The position numbers were made by a program, and so were the translations under genes. Below the pieces are notes generated by a model. The model had not been told where the DNA came from. It was given only the letters and a program-made list of their open reading frames with translations, and did no database searches. Below are positions 22,885 through 33,921 of a stretch of 64,000 bases of DNA, one piece after another. Within the stretch, counting starts at the first letter, position 1. Each line of letters starts with the position of its first letter. The DNA comes from Serendipita indica DSM 11827 (Eukaryota > Basidiomycota > Agaricomycetes > Sebacinales > Serendipitaceae), in the NCBI GenBank assembly GCA_910890315.1, contig CAJVGD010000010.1, forward strand, positions 682,001 to 746,000, in the 5' to 3' direction.

Positions 22885-24370
22885 CTATCGCGGTGCTCGA
22901 AGCTTGCGCAATTCTTGAAGTGGCATTGAAGTTGGGATCGATTCCGAGTGCTCCGTTTGAAACTGACTGCCTGTTGTTGCGAATGTTCCTTGAGCTCTCG
23001 GACTACTAAAGTGCGGAGACGTTGTGGGAAAGTCGGAAATGGCTTCTAATTCCGGTTGGATGGCAGACTTTAATTGTAGATAGAAGCGGGAAGCCAGTGC
23101 ACTGAAAATTTGAGAATGTGAATATGCTGGGCTTTCAGAAAGCTTACGATGACCTGCAGTTTATCAGTTACAACAACAGAGACGGGAAAAGAGACTCACA
23201 AAGGGAAATCCATTTGATTCGCTACATGCCATAACCTGAAGAAAGTCTCAGCGAGACGTCAGCAAGGTCAGTGAGGTAGCTTACGATGGGTCAGCGAAAG
23301 CAAACTAAAGAGGAGCTTAATAGGTCACGTGGAATCATATGTAATGCTTACCACTAAGACAGCGAAGAGTCTGATGCCGATCGCGGCACAGAACCAAATG
23401 TATCCGTCACGATAGAGCGTGTCCACCAACGGCATGGAGATGAACTGTCGATGGCGGCGGTTTCGAACGTGGTGAAAGGTCTGAAGAGCCAGTAGACCTC
23501 CTTCTGCTATAATCTGAAACAAGATGAAATGGAGTTACGTTGGCCAAGAATGTTCGCTCTAACCGCTGGGACATAACCGTATTTGATAAACTTGGATGGG
23601 ACAGCATAGCAGGTATGCGTGAAAGCAAGATAGAATAGAGTAGCTGTAGCTTTGTCGTTAGATTACGGATACAACGCAGCGGGACACGCACGTGTAATTT
23701 CCTTGATTTCCAGAATGGCGATGATGATCAAAGGAATGTGGCAGGCCACGAGCCAACAGTAAACGAGACGCTTGATCTTGATATCGTTTCTGTATAGAGC
23801 CAAAACCCGCATCGCAAACTAGATATGAGGTGAGGATGGGTAATTGTATCCGAGATAGCCGGCTCACGAGTTGAATACCGATGACCATGCTAATGCCTTG
23901 TACAACAGCAACAGCAGGGACAACGAATTGGCAGCTGAGGGTATGTTAATGGAGCAATTACTGCCACGTTTGGTTTGGGAGCCTACAACTGTCGATCTTG
24001 ATGAGCGGGTAATCAGCCGCGAATTCGCACTAGAAGCTCACCTTGTCCGAAAGTGGCCCACGAAGGTTTGCAATGTCTGAATTGACCACTCAGGCATTGA
24101 ATCAGTGTAGAACTTGGAAGAGACGCACGATAGTTGGAAAGGATGATCCACGGCCAGACAAAGTATCGGTTCTGTCCGTGTGGTGAGCCTCAGATGCCGT
24201 GGGTGGTGCCGCAAACGAACCCAAAAGAACATGAGTCGCGGGATGCTCAATCGTCTGTCTTCCCAGACGCATTTGACCTCCTAGAGATGATGAGGAATCA
24301 ACGAATGGGATGTACAGCTGTAAGTCACCTCAGAAAAGGTGAGAAAGTAGTCGTAAAACATTGCAGTCAT
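22885..24370 (-). CDS. DUF6533-type multi-pass membrane protein
   Basis: A minus-strand gene of several short exons. It starts at 24370 (MTAMFYDYFLTFSE). It continues across a 50-nt intron to EVKCVWEDRRLSIPRLMFFW, then NRYFVWPWIILSNY, the hallmark of the basidiomycete DUF6533 family. Later exons give CQFVVPAVAVVQGISMVIG, FAMRVLALYRNDIKIKRLVY and ACHIPLIIIAILEIKEIT, all hydrophobic spans. The last exon ends ELRKLRAPR, with the stop at 22885-22887. These are GPCR-like integral membrane proteins of unknown role, expanded in Agaricomycetes. One exon junction (near 23935-24050) does not keep phase with the splice sites I can see, so the model there is uncertain. Confidence 0.7.
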
Positions 24371-25536
24371 GGCTGCACCGCAGCTTTATGTCGTTGCGAG
24401 TGTCAGCAATTGTATTTCTACTCTCGAGAGGCGTACGTATAGCGCGATGCATCCAAGTTTGCAAATGTCTGGATGAGACTGGGTGTGACAATACTCTCTA
24501 CACCCATTTGTTGACGATACTCCCGACGACCAAAGGAGGAGAATGAGGCCAAGGAGCAGTCGCGACTTTTTCGGGCGTTTAGGCACAACGTGCTCTCGAA
24601 TTGCTAATGTAGATTGGAGCAATTGAAAATGGACAATTAGGTTCCCGGCAATGAATCAAGGTTGTCCCTGTCCGTTGCATCTTTACGGGACCGAGGCGTC
24701 CGTCTCGAGCCAACAGGTCCCGTCTCCCTACTCCATTTGTTTCAGAGGGCGGTGTAATCTACGGGCTACCCGGTCCCATCTTCCTCTCATTGTTTGTCCA
24801 GGATGCCAGTTGTGAGAGACAGCAAGCGCTGCCGAACAAACAAACGACCCTTTGTCGACCTACAGGTGCCATGCTGCATAACTATTGGCAGCCAATGACG
24901 CGTCGAGTATCAATGAACTCACCTCAAGTTTGATTCATTTGTACCTCTCCATCCTTCGGCTTTATTCAGGCAGGTCGCGCTCATTTTGGAGTGAATCCTC
25001 CGGCTTATTATGACCATTACTGCACATAATGCAAGATATGAGTCATTTAAGCGTACTCACCTGCCGTATGATAAAGCTAGTCGTCAAAATGCAGTTTGTG
25101 CGCCTAATTCGGTAAAACACACTCGCTAGCATTGGAACCTTGTGAATTTGTGAATAAATACTTACTAATGACGATATATACTACGAACTGACCGGCGCTG
25201 TTTCGAATTTGCAGAAACTTGGGGCAAAACGATGGACACAAGAATTCGATATTGTGCTGGGAATGCAGATAAATTCTCCACGTGTGAAAGCGGTGGATAT
25301 GCTAAATGCGTGGATACGTTGGGTTGTGGTCAAAGTCAACCCATGGCGCACAAACCCCGACTCGATGCTAGGTGGTATTACCGCGAACCTGCTATCTCGA
25401 CTTGTTATAGAAGCGTTCAACTCAGTTCAAATGAGCAGAGTTTCCGCCCAGGTCATCCTTCACTCCCACGCATCATTATGGACCTGTCTATCCGGCGCAA
25501 GATTGGTGGCATTCTATATTCTAATGTGGAACTCCA
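24371..25536. other. Intergenic region
   Basis: More than 1 kb between the divergent membrane-protein gene and the P450 remnant. Open frames here are short and overlapping and show no domain. An upstream exon of the P450 may lie in 25200-25536, but I could not define one. Confidence 0.4.
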
Positions 25537-27755
25537 ATGCGACCCCAAGCCTTATCAGAGCCCCATTATCCTAGCTTGTTCCCAACCACCCCATACTATG
25601 GAGGGTCTGAAATCGCCATTCACGCAAGCGACCCTATCCCAGTTGGGGTTGTCGCGTTCACGCTCATCATCAGTCTATTCGCCTACACAAAATTGACAGC
25701 ACATAAACATGCTCGCCGCTACCCTCCAGGTCCTCCCCGCCTTCCGATTATCGGGGATATGCACAACTTCCCTGCAGATGATTGGGGCAACGTCTTTAGC
25801 GAATGGCAGAAGCAGTATGGCATCACCACTGCCCTCTAATTTGTAATTGTTCGAAGGTCTCGCAGGTGATATTGTCTATGCTCAGCTCCCTGGAACGTCA
25901 TTCATCGTCATCAACTCACTGGAGATTGCACAAGAGGTCCTGAGTAAACATGCCAATATCAACTCGGGCCGACGACTTGGCCATATGGTCATGAGAGAGT
26001 ACGTATATACCCGAATATTCATTTCATATCCCCAATGAAAGAATAGAATGGGCTGTGATTGGATTCCCGCCTTTATGAAAGCTAATACGACGCATGCGAA
26101 GCATCGAGCAATGTTCTGGAAAGGCCTAGGGCCAACCAAAATGCCCCTAAAGCACCCACTCATCAAGGGAACTGCTGAGACGCTTGTCCTTGATTTACAA
26201 AATTTCAGAGGAGACCCAAAGGAGACCTGATCAAGTATCATATTTGCACGCATATTTCCTTACTGGTATACTCATGTGCTCCCGATAGGACTCTGGGGCT
26301 CACAATCATAGAGCTTGCATATGGTCGAAAAATCGTCAGGGAGCACGGCGTAGAGATGATCGCCATCAACGTCGAAGGTGTCATGATGATCAATGAAGCA
26401 ATGCAGACTGTTTGGGCAGTTGATCATATCCCATTACGTGAGTACTTTTCAGCGCATATGGGAAAGGTTGCTCACTTCACTCAAGTTCGTTACGTGCCCA
26501 GTTGGTTCCCAGGAGCCCAATTCAAGTAATCATTCTTTGAAAAAGTACAGACTCAATCTCATCAGTATAATAGACGACATGGGGCATTGTCTTATCGACG
26601 ACCTGCTCAACGAGTTTGGAGCTTCATTCGAAGTACAGGATGCTGTGGCAAATCTATACCTTGGTAAGTATTACTCTTTCTTTGTAATTTGCTGATTCAA
26701 TTCCAGCCGGTGTCGATACAGTACTGTCCTTCGTGGGTCGTCTATTATGAACACTCACATTGTCCCCCCCAGACCTCCACAGTGCTTACACAGTTTCTTC
26801 ACACCATGTTCCTCTTTCCGGAGGTCGCGGAAAAAATTACAAGCAGAAGTTGACTCTGTCATTGGCCGTGAGCGCCTTCCAACCGTCAAATACAGGAGGG
26901 AGTTACCATATACAAATGCGGTTTGGAAGGAGGCGTTACGCTTTACGCCTGCGGTACCGCTTGGTGCGCTCTTACCTCATCACCTTATGAAGAGCTGACG
27001 AGGTGACTCTAGCCCTTCCTCGCTGTAGCTCCGAGGACCAAATAGTCTATGGATACTTTATTCCAAAGGGGTCGTTATCAACCCACATTTTGGTATGCTG
27101 TCTCTGTGGTCAGAAGTATTGCTTTCTTATGCCATACTTTGAAGGGTCGATGCTGAACGACCCAAAGATATGGGGAGATCCCAAGGTATTCAGGCCAGAG
27201 CGATTCCTTTCACCCGACGCGGGCGCTCTCCCAGATCCAACAGTCTTAGTGTTCGGATTTAGAACACGGCAAGTACTCAATTAGAGCGCAAAACCTTCTT
27301 ATTTCATGACTTTATGCCGTAGGATGTGCCCAGGGATGCACTTTGCAGATAGAACTAGGTTTCATCTGGCTGTGTGTGTTATGGCATTGTTCAACGTTTC
27401 ACCATTGCCAGGGCAAACTGTTCCTTGGTATGAAGAAGTCGAGTATACGAAAACATTCTTCAGGTACGGACTCCAGTGAATCATCACGTCATTTCTCATG
27501 CAAGAACCTAGACTGCCCGTGGTATTCGAATATGCCTTCACTCCTAGAGACAAAAAAGCAGAGTACCTTCTGGCTTCACTCGCGTTGAGGGAGGGATTCG
27601 CAAGCCATACGTGCCGCGGAAGTATTGAATATGTGTGGAGAAGACGAATCATCATCGAAGCGTTGAACCATATCATTATCTGTCTATCCGGCAAAGTTTA
27701 CAGGAATCCTAGCGGTAGTCGTCCTATCAAGGATGCAGTGACAATCGGACAATGA
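25537..27755 (+). pseudogene. Cytochrome P450 (CYP), decaying
   Basis: Most P450 landmarks can be followed in order. There is an N-terminal anchor (VGVVAFTLIISLFAYT) and the proline hinge RRYPPGPPRLPIIGD. I-helix AGVDT is near 26705, K-helix KEALR near 26940 and the PERF segment FRPERFLSP near 27195. The haem loop reads FGFRTRMCPG after splicing, with the cysteine kept but the conserved glycine of F-x-x-G-x-R-x-C-x-G replaced by arginine. Frame breaks occur near 26228 (TGA), about 26840 (one extra base in an A-run) and about 26990. Two introns require GC donors (25820 and 27269). Together these suggest a pseudogene of the agaricomycete O-methylsterigmatocystin-oxidoreductase-like P450 group, though that subfamily name is only a guess. 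Confidence 0.7.
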
Positions 27756-28095
27756 GATTTAGGAGCGTGCGCCGAATCAGGCCTACGATGCGTACATATA
27801 ATATCGTCCTTAGTAAAGCTTATATCCCTTACGAGCAAGCATCATGGTGCTTCAATCAAGGCTCGAAACGGTCACGTCGGCGCAACTAGCAGGGTGAATG
27901 AAGTCTTTTTCGGCGGGAATTTGGTGTGAACTTTCAGTCAGTGTTTCACTTGGTTCATACCCAAGCTCTGACGGTAGATAGAAATTAATAAAGCCTGTAT
28001 TGGCCAATAGTGTATACGAGTGAATGAGTGAGGAACGATATTCCAGAAACAGCTGTTCAATGATGACATCGTGTATCATTTGGGGAACTGGTTGA

Positions 28096-30885
28096 CTAAG
28101 CAGGAGTCGCCGTGGTGGCAGGAGTGGAATCCACTTTGAAGACTTGGTGCTGGATTCAAACATCAGTGGGTCGCATAATCGCAAGAAATTGATACGAACC
28201 GAACCCCTAGCTTGAGAATTGGAGGTTCCAACGATCTGTGAAGGGTCTGAACCAAATTGCTGATGAGGCAGTTTAGTGTCGTGCTGCATCAAAAAGATCT
28301 ACCGCTCACCGAAACGCAGCGTTCAGATCCAAAGGTCACTGCGGCATTGAGATTATTGAGGCAGTCTGTGCCTCATGTAAGTTTTGCGAACGGATTATGC
28401 ACAGTCCCGACTCACTACAGGCCTATTCGAACGGGTCAGTGGTCATGCATCTCGATGAGCCAAAAGGCGTACCAAGTCCTGAATGATAGCGTAGGGATTT
28501 TTGCCCGTACAGAAGTTGAGGCAACTATTATATGCTGGCTGGTCAGCTTCAAGATATTTCCAATGGTTGTTAGGGTCATAGGTCCCATACGCATTTCTGT
28601 AAGATCAGACAGTGCTATATACGGGGTCACCGACCTACTCTGAGCATCCAAGGTATGTCCATCCGGCGACTGGAGCCACTGGTGCAGGAAGACTTGGCGG
28701 TGTGAAGGAAATGACGGTGTACTGGAAACCATCAGATGCGGGTGAGGCAAGACGAGGTGAGAAGACAGACCGAGGTTGGGCCACCACACATTTGGGACGA
28801 GTTGCCACCACAAGGCTGCGGTTCTGTGAGCCAAAGTAATGCGGGAGGTCAGACTATCTGACCGTAGTACATTGCCCGTCGGTAAAGGACTGAGTGAATG
28901 GTTCCTTTACACAATCTACTATCGTTAGAATGAAATCAAGCAAACCAAATGATTAGACAAACAGCAAGTCTAATCAAGTCAGTATTCGGTGGCTACAAAT
29001 GCATTTCACTTACAGTTCCTTGTACATAAGCCCCAAAGCTCCAGTTAAACGTGAGGCAACTACTCTGACATGCCTCCAGCGTCATCCAATGATCCGATTG
29101 CTCCTCAAAATCCAAGAAATCGGCATTGAGCACGACCTTTGAGGAGTCCTTATTCCTACGTTCAAGGACTTGTCAGATGCCAACCAAGAAGCAGGAGCGA
29201 AGCATACTTGGTACACCCTACGACATCCCAGCGAGGTAAACTACCAGTTGATGTAGACGTTTGGGTCGCGGCCGTATCTGTTGACGTGCTCGTCTCAGTA
29301 CTAGACGTGGTCGTTGCGGTCGTTGTAGCCGGAGCTTGATACTGGTAAACGTTGAGTCGATTTCCTCCACCGCACAAGTGAGCCGAATCTCCGGCGCAGG
29401 GCATGATACAGTTGTCTGTCGCCTTATTGCTCTCTGCAGGCAAAGTCGCAGAGCAATAGCACTCGGTTCCATATTCGACTCCAGCCACTTCATAGCCAGC
29501 TGCAATACAGGTGTCAATGCACGTTTCCACCGTCATTTGATCGTTGGCGGCGACTCCGGTCATGACACGCGCGTGAACAGAGTCGGTGTAGCAGCCTTGA
29601 CTCGTGAAGTCCTTGTAAGATGAAAGAACGGTTGCCCCAGCTGGGAATTCTTTGCCTTGATATTTGTAGACGGTAATCCTGTCGGGACCACCACAAATGG
29701 TAGACATGTCTCCAGAGCAGGGCTAATCGTGTCAAAGGTCGCTTTGAAAGCCAGGTCAGATGCTTACCATGGTGCATCCGTCCTCAGCCGGCTGGCCGGA
29801 GGAGCCAATCGAGTGGGAGCAGTAGCATTCATCGGCGTATTCCACCCCTGCGTATCCATAGTTCAACGAGAAGCACTTTTCGGTGCATTTTGGTACAGTC
29901 ATTGCGCCATCGACATAGACACGAAGACCGAGGGCGCGATTGGCGACATCATCGCTACTCTTCGTTAGAAATAGCGCACAAATAAGAGATTTGAACGCAC
30001 GTATAGCATCCAGTTTCACCTTCGAGAGCCCAAAAGCCTGTCGAGGGAAGAACAGACGCGCCGGTATACTTGTAAATGTTCAAGCGATCCGCGCCACCGC
30101 AGATCTCGTTTCCAGCACCTGTACACGGCATATCACATCCACTGGTAGCTGGAGTACCAGAGGAGCCGATGCTATCCGCGCAGAAGCATTCGTGGCCGAA
30201 TTCGACCCCGGCGAGAGGATAGCCCAGGCTAAAGCATTGGGAAGTGCACTTGTCTACAGTCATGTCACCTTCCACGTAGACCTGGTTTGGTAGTGCACGG
30301 TTGGCGACCGAGTCGGTGTAGCAGCCTTGGGAGCTCCAGCCAGGATACGTTGGTTCTGGCGGAGAGAGTTCACCAGTATTCTCGTAGACACTGAGACGGT
30401 TGCCACCTCCACACGTTTCGTCTGAAGCTCCGGAGCATGGCATATCGCAGCCAGTTTCCTCTGGGATGCCGCCATTGCGGAAGTCGTTGTCGCAATCTGC
30501 GAAAGTCAGGCTCGAGCAGAAGGACCCGCAAAGATACTTACAGCATTCCTTGCTCCATTCTGTGCCGGCGTATTTGTATCCTTTCGAGTAACAAAATTCC
30601 AAGCACATGTCGGTGGTCATGGATTCGGATTCAAGGTGAGCACCAGTCAAAGTACGAGCAGCGACATTGTCGGTATAGCATCTTGGCGGAGACCAGCGCG
30701 GACCCCCTCCTCGTGTTTGCCGACGAATGCCACGTCCAGAGTTGTCGTATCGGGAGCTTAAAGGCTACTCGTAATCAGCGTCAGCGAACGATGAATCCAA
30801 AGTCGCTCACAGAGTCGACGGGGAGCGCATTAGTAGCAGTAGTATAAGCGAGCGGAAGGAGCACAGCCAAAGCAGCGTGAACCAT
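28096..30885 (-). CDS. Secreted protein with tandem WSC domains (copy 1)
   Basis: A signal peptide opens the protein (start 30885, MVHAALAVLLPLAYTTATNALP). Four clear WSC domains follow, each with the pattern GCYTDS...C...C...AGxE....ECYC...PCxG.....CGGxxRLxVY. Examples are CLEFCYSKGYKYAGTEW, CTSQCFSLGYPLAGVEF, CTEKCFSLNYGYAGVEY and CIDTCIAAGYEVAGVEY. A Thr/Ser-rich linker (ATTTATTTSSTETSTST) then leads to diverged repeats (CQSSCLTFNWSFGAYVQ, WTYLGCSE, CLNFCTG) and a probable stop at 28096-28098. No transmembrane helix was seen, so it is predicted to be secreted or wall-bound, unlike Wsc1-type stress sensors. WSC domains bind carbohydrate. The last third of the gene model is tentative. Confidence 0.75.
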
Positions 30886-30966
30886 GGTAAATGTGCACTG
30901 AGAGTAAAAAAGAGCGTGTGATACGAGGGAGTCTCGTAGAGAGCTCTTTCGTCCGCTCTCTCTGGG

Positions 30967-30973
30967 ATATATA
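30967..30973 (-). promoter_or_regulatory. TATA box of WSC gene 1
   Basis: TATATAT on the minus strand, about 82 nt upstream of the ATG at 30885, with a CT-rich stretch between. Confidence 0.6.
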
Positions 30974-31001
30974 GGCGCCGTCTTCTGGCCCTGAAGCTGT
31001 C

Positions 31002-31020
31002 ACCTGTCAAGTTGACAGGT
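31002..31020. promoter_or_regulatory. 19-bp palindrome upstream of the TATA box
   Basis: ACCTGTCAAGTTGACAGGT: perfect 9-bp arms around one central base, about 30 bp upstream of the TATA box of WSC gene 1. The symmetry suggests a dimeric regulator site. Confidence 0.5.
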
Positions 31021-31565
31021 ACGCACCAGGTGAAGCGGAGGCTCCTGCAACCTCCCGGAACGAGATAACCAGAACGACATTATCTTGTCCCATGGGCTAT
31101 GAAAGAAACGGACATTCCAAGGACTTGCTTGGTGGTGTTCCGTGTCTAGAAACTGTAATTGTCGCTTGCCTGCCGTGCCGTCTTGGCCGTAGTCGACGTT
31201 TTTGACAGACGTCGCGCTAGTGTTGTCCGACTTGTACGGGTCTACCGCTTGTCGCGTGACTAAGAAGAAATAATTGCCTCTCCGAGCCGCTCCTATTATC
31301 CATACGTGGGGTTTTTGGTCCAGCACCGGCGACGTCCGTTACTAAGAAGGAAATATATGCCTCCAAACGACCATTGATATTTGTGCAAGGTTTATTGCTC
31401 GTTTTGAGGCTTTACTGCCGGTCAGTCTGGTCGAAGCTAAGCGTAAGGTCTCTCGCCTTTTAATCCGCTCCGCGATCGACCTGTTCCGCGCAAAACGGCG
31501 ACCAGTCCCTCAAAACTAGACTCACACTCTTTTGTACAATCTATATTGTTTCACCACGGCTCTCT

Positions 31566-33369
31566 ATGGCCAGGGTCACCTTCGCTGTCCTCGTATCGCT
31601 GGCCTATGCACTTGGCGGCCGCGCTTCGCCTGTGGAACCCGTACGTATGTTAAATCCTGTATTTCGAATCTCATGCTCTATTACAGCCCTCCGTGGCCCA
31701 CAAAATCGGAGCTTCGCACCTCCGTCGAAACCACGGAGGTCCTGGTTCAGCGTCCTTTGGCGGAATAATGTGCGAAATTACTCACAAATAAAGATCTCTC
31801 ATGTTCACAGCGACTCTCTAGAAACGATTCCTCAGCCCCGTCACTCCAAAACTCAGAGGTACAGGATCTGAGCAGACTCGCGACTAGGTCGACGCCATCT
31901 ATCCTCACAGATCATGGACAATGGAGTATCCAAGGGTGTTTCGTTGATGATCCTCAACACCGAATCATTGCCGCGGAAGTCCAGGGTAATTTGCCGTTGA
32001 CAGTCGAGCGATGCATGGGTCGATGCTGGCAATTCCAGTACACTGTAGCCGGGATTGAAAATGGTCGGGACTGCTACTGCGCTGAATCAATAGATATCTA
32101 CGCGCTGAAACCTGCACATCTCGACGGTATGTTCATCTGTTACGGCGTGAAGAAACGATTAATTCACACATTGTCACTTAGAATGCAAATCCCCTTGCGT
32201 TGGTGATGAAAGTCATGCATGCGGTGGAACCGCCCGACTGCTTTTGTATCACCACTCATCCGGAACACTCTATACTCCATCGCGCGAAAGAATTGGGGAC
32301 TGGGAATCTCGAGGATGCTATACCGACTCGCCGCATGCACGTACTCTGCCCTATCAATTCTTCACTGACGGCGGCATGACAATAGAAAAGTGCACCCAGA
32401 TTTGCTACGAGGGTGGCTTTGAATATGCAGGTACGGAGAGGGCCAGCGAATGCTATTGCGGCTCCTCAATCGAGAATGAGGGCAAGCAGCGACCCGCACA
32501 AGAATGCGACCAAGCATGCGTTGGAAACGGCGCACAGCAATGCGGTGGAGTTCATCGTCTCAATATTTACCACTACGAGGGTCAAACACTCCCAACCTTG
32601 AAGGGCCTTCCATCTGCCGCTGATGCATTCCGTCCCCCAACAGCTTCTTGGGTCTACGACGGCTGTCATTTGTATGTTTACTTTTATCGATGTCACTTTA
32701 TCCTGATTATTTCTAGGGACTCGGCTCTGAACCGAGTGCTTAAGCATTCTGTCGACGTGGAGGGAGGAATGACTATAGAAAAATGCGCCGGTGCATGCCA
32801 TGTAAAGGGGTTTATCTACGCTGGTATCGCAAATGGAAACGAGTGCTACTGCGACAATGAGCATAGTGCAATTCCGGCTACGATTGGTTGCGAAACGGTG
32901 AGTGCGAACAAGTATCGCCATGCGCTTCTCATTCGCCATGCAGCCATGCTCTGGAAACCCAGAACAGAATTGCGGTGGTATAGATCGAATCATCATCTAT
33001 CATCTCGACGGTGCCAAGAAGGAGGTGTCGGTCCCCGCTCCCAGTTCCGAAGACGAGACCGAGGGGTGGGCATTCCTTACTTGGCTAGGTCACGGATGCT
33101 ACGTCGACTCTGTTACGGCACGTATAATGAGCCAGATCGTCACAGACGAACCAATGACGGTGGAACACTGTCTCTCTCTATGTCAAGACGTCGGATTCAC
33201 TGTCGCAGGCATGGAGGCTGGAAGCGAGTGCTTCTGCACAACCTCTTTACCGCCTTCGAAACTTCAGGCGGACCCGAAGGAGTGCTCGACACCTTGCGAA
33301 GGCAATCCAGAGCAGATCTGCGGCGGACCCGAGCGACTTACCGTCATGTATTATTCTCACGCTTCTTGA
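31566..33369 (+). CDS. Secreted protein with four WSC domains (copy 2)
   Basis: The signal peptide is MARVTFAVLVSLAYALGGRAS (exon 1, from 31566). After one or two introns come four WSC domains. Domain 1 has GCFVDDPQHRIIAAEVQG and CMGRCWQFQYTVAGIE. Domain 2 has GCYTDSPHARTLPYQFF, CTQICYEGGFEYAGTE and ECYCGSSIENEG. Domain 3 has CAGACHVKGFIYAGIANG. Domain 4 has GCYVDSVTARIMSQIV, CLSLCQDVGFTVAGME and CEGNPEQICGGPERLTV, and ends just before a stop at 33367-33369. No membrane span or Ser/Thr-rich linker was seen. It is the divergent partner of the gene at 28096-30885, probably an inverted duplication, but the two are far from identical. Confidence 0.85.
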
Positions 33370-33921
33370 TTTCTACTGGTTTTATCGGTTTCTATTTGTG
33401 TACCGTAGGCGTGAAAGCGTAATCTCCGGGAGGCCCCGTTAATGGAAGCATCGAGTTGACTCTGAGCCGTTGAAGACAGTAAGGATCAAAGAAAGCTAAT
33501 GTTGAATTCTCTCTGCGACCCTCACTTGAACCCAGAGTGAAAGCGTGTACACGTTTTGCCCATTACTATGCTCTAGCATACATGCATAGCAGAATTGACT
33601 GTTTTCTAAAGGAGTGGAGCGAGAAAGGAAAGAAGCGCGTCGACGGCTGGTGAGGGGTGGGCAAATTGGAAAAGGAGAGAGAGAGATTACGAGAATAGAC
33701 ACGATAGCAGAACCGAAACTAGAGAGAAATGCATCACGTACATGCACAGAGGAGATAGTGTTGGAGGCAGAAGCAACAGGACGGGCAGTCACCCGACTGC
33801 TCATCACCCTCGACAAGCTGCCTTTTTTCATCAAAACCATCTCCATCTGTGCCGGTAGTCGTTTGGGAGAGGCAACAGAGCAAAATAGCGGAAAGTCCAC
33901 AGCTCAACCCGCACCAGCCGT
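33370..33921. other. Convergent 3' region
   Basis: Lies between the ends of the WSC gene (plus) and the unknown codon-biased gene (minus). A minus-strand open frame of 134 codons here has no domain and is probably 3' untranslated sequence. Confidence 0.5.

Larger units (their letters stand above)
30886..31565. promoter_or_regulatory. Bidirectional promoter between two WSC genes
   Basis: A 680-bp region between two divergent signal-peptide-bearing WSC genes. It contains a TATA-like box for the minus gene and a 19-bp palindrome listed separately. The shared region suggests co-regulation, which is inference. Confidence 0.6.

Noticed and set aside
33496-33900. Minus-strand open frame of 134 codons
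   Set aside because: Falls in the 3' flank shared by two convergent genes and shows no domain or splice context.
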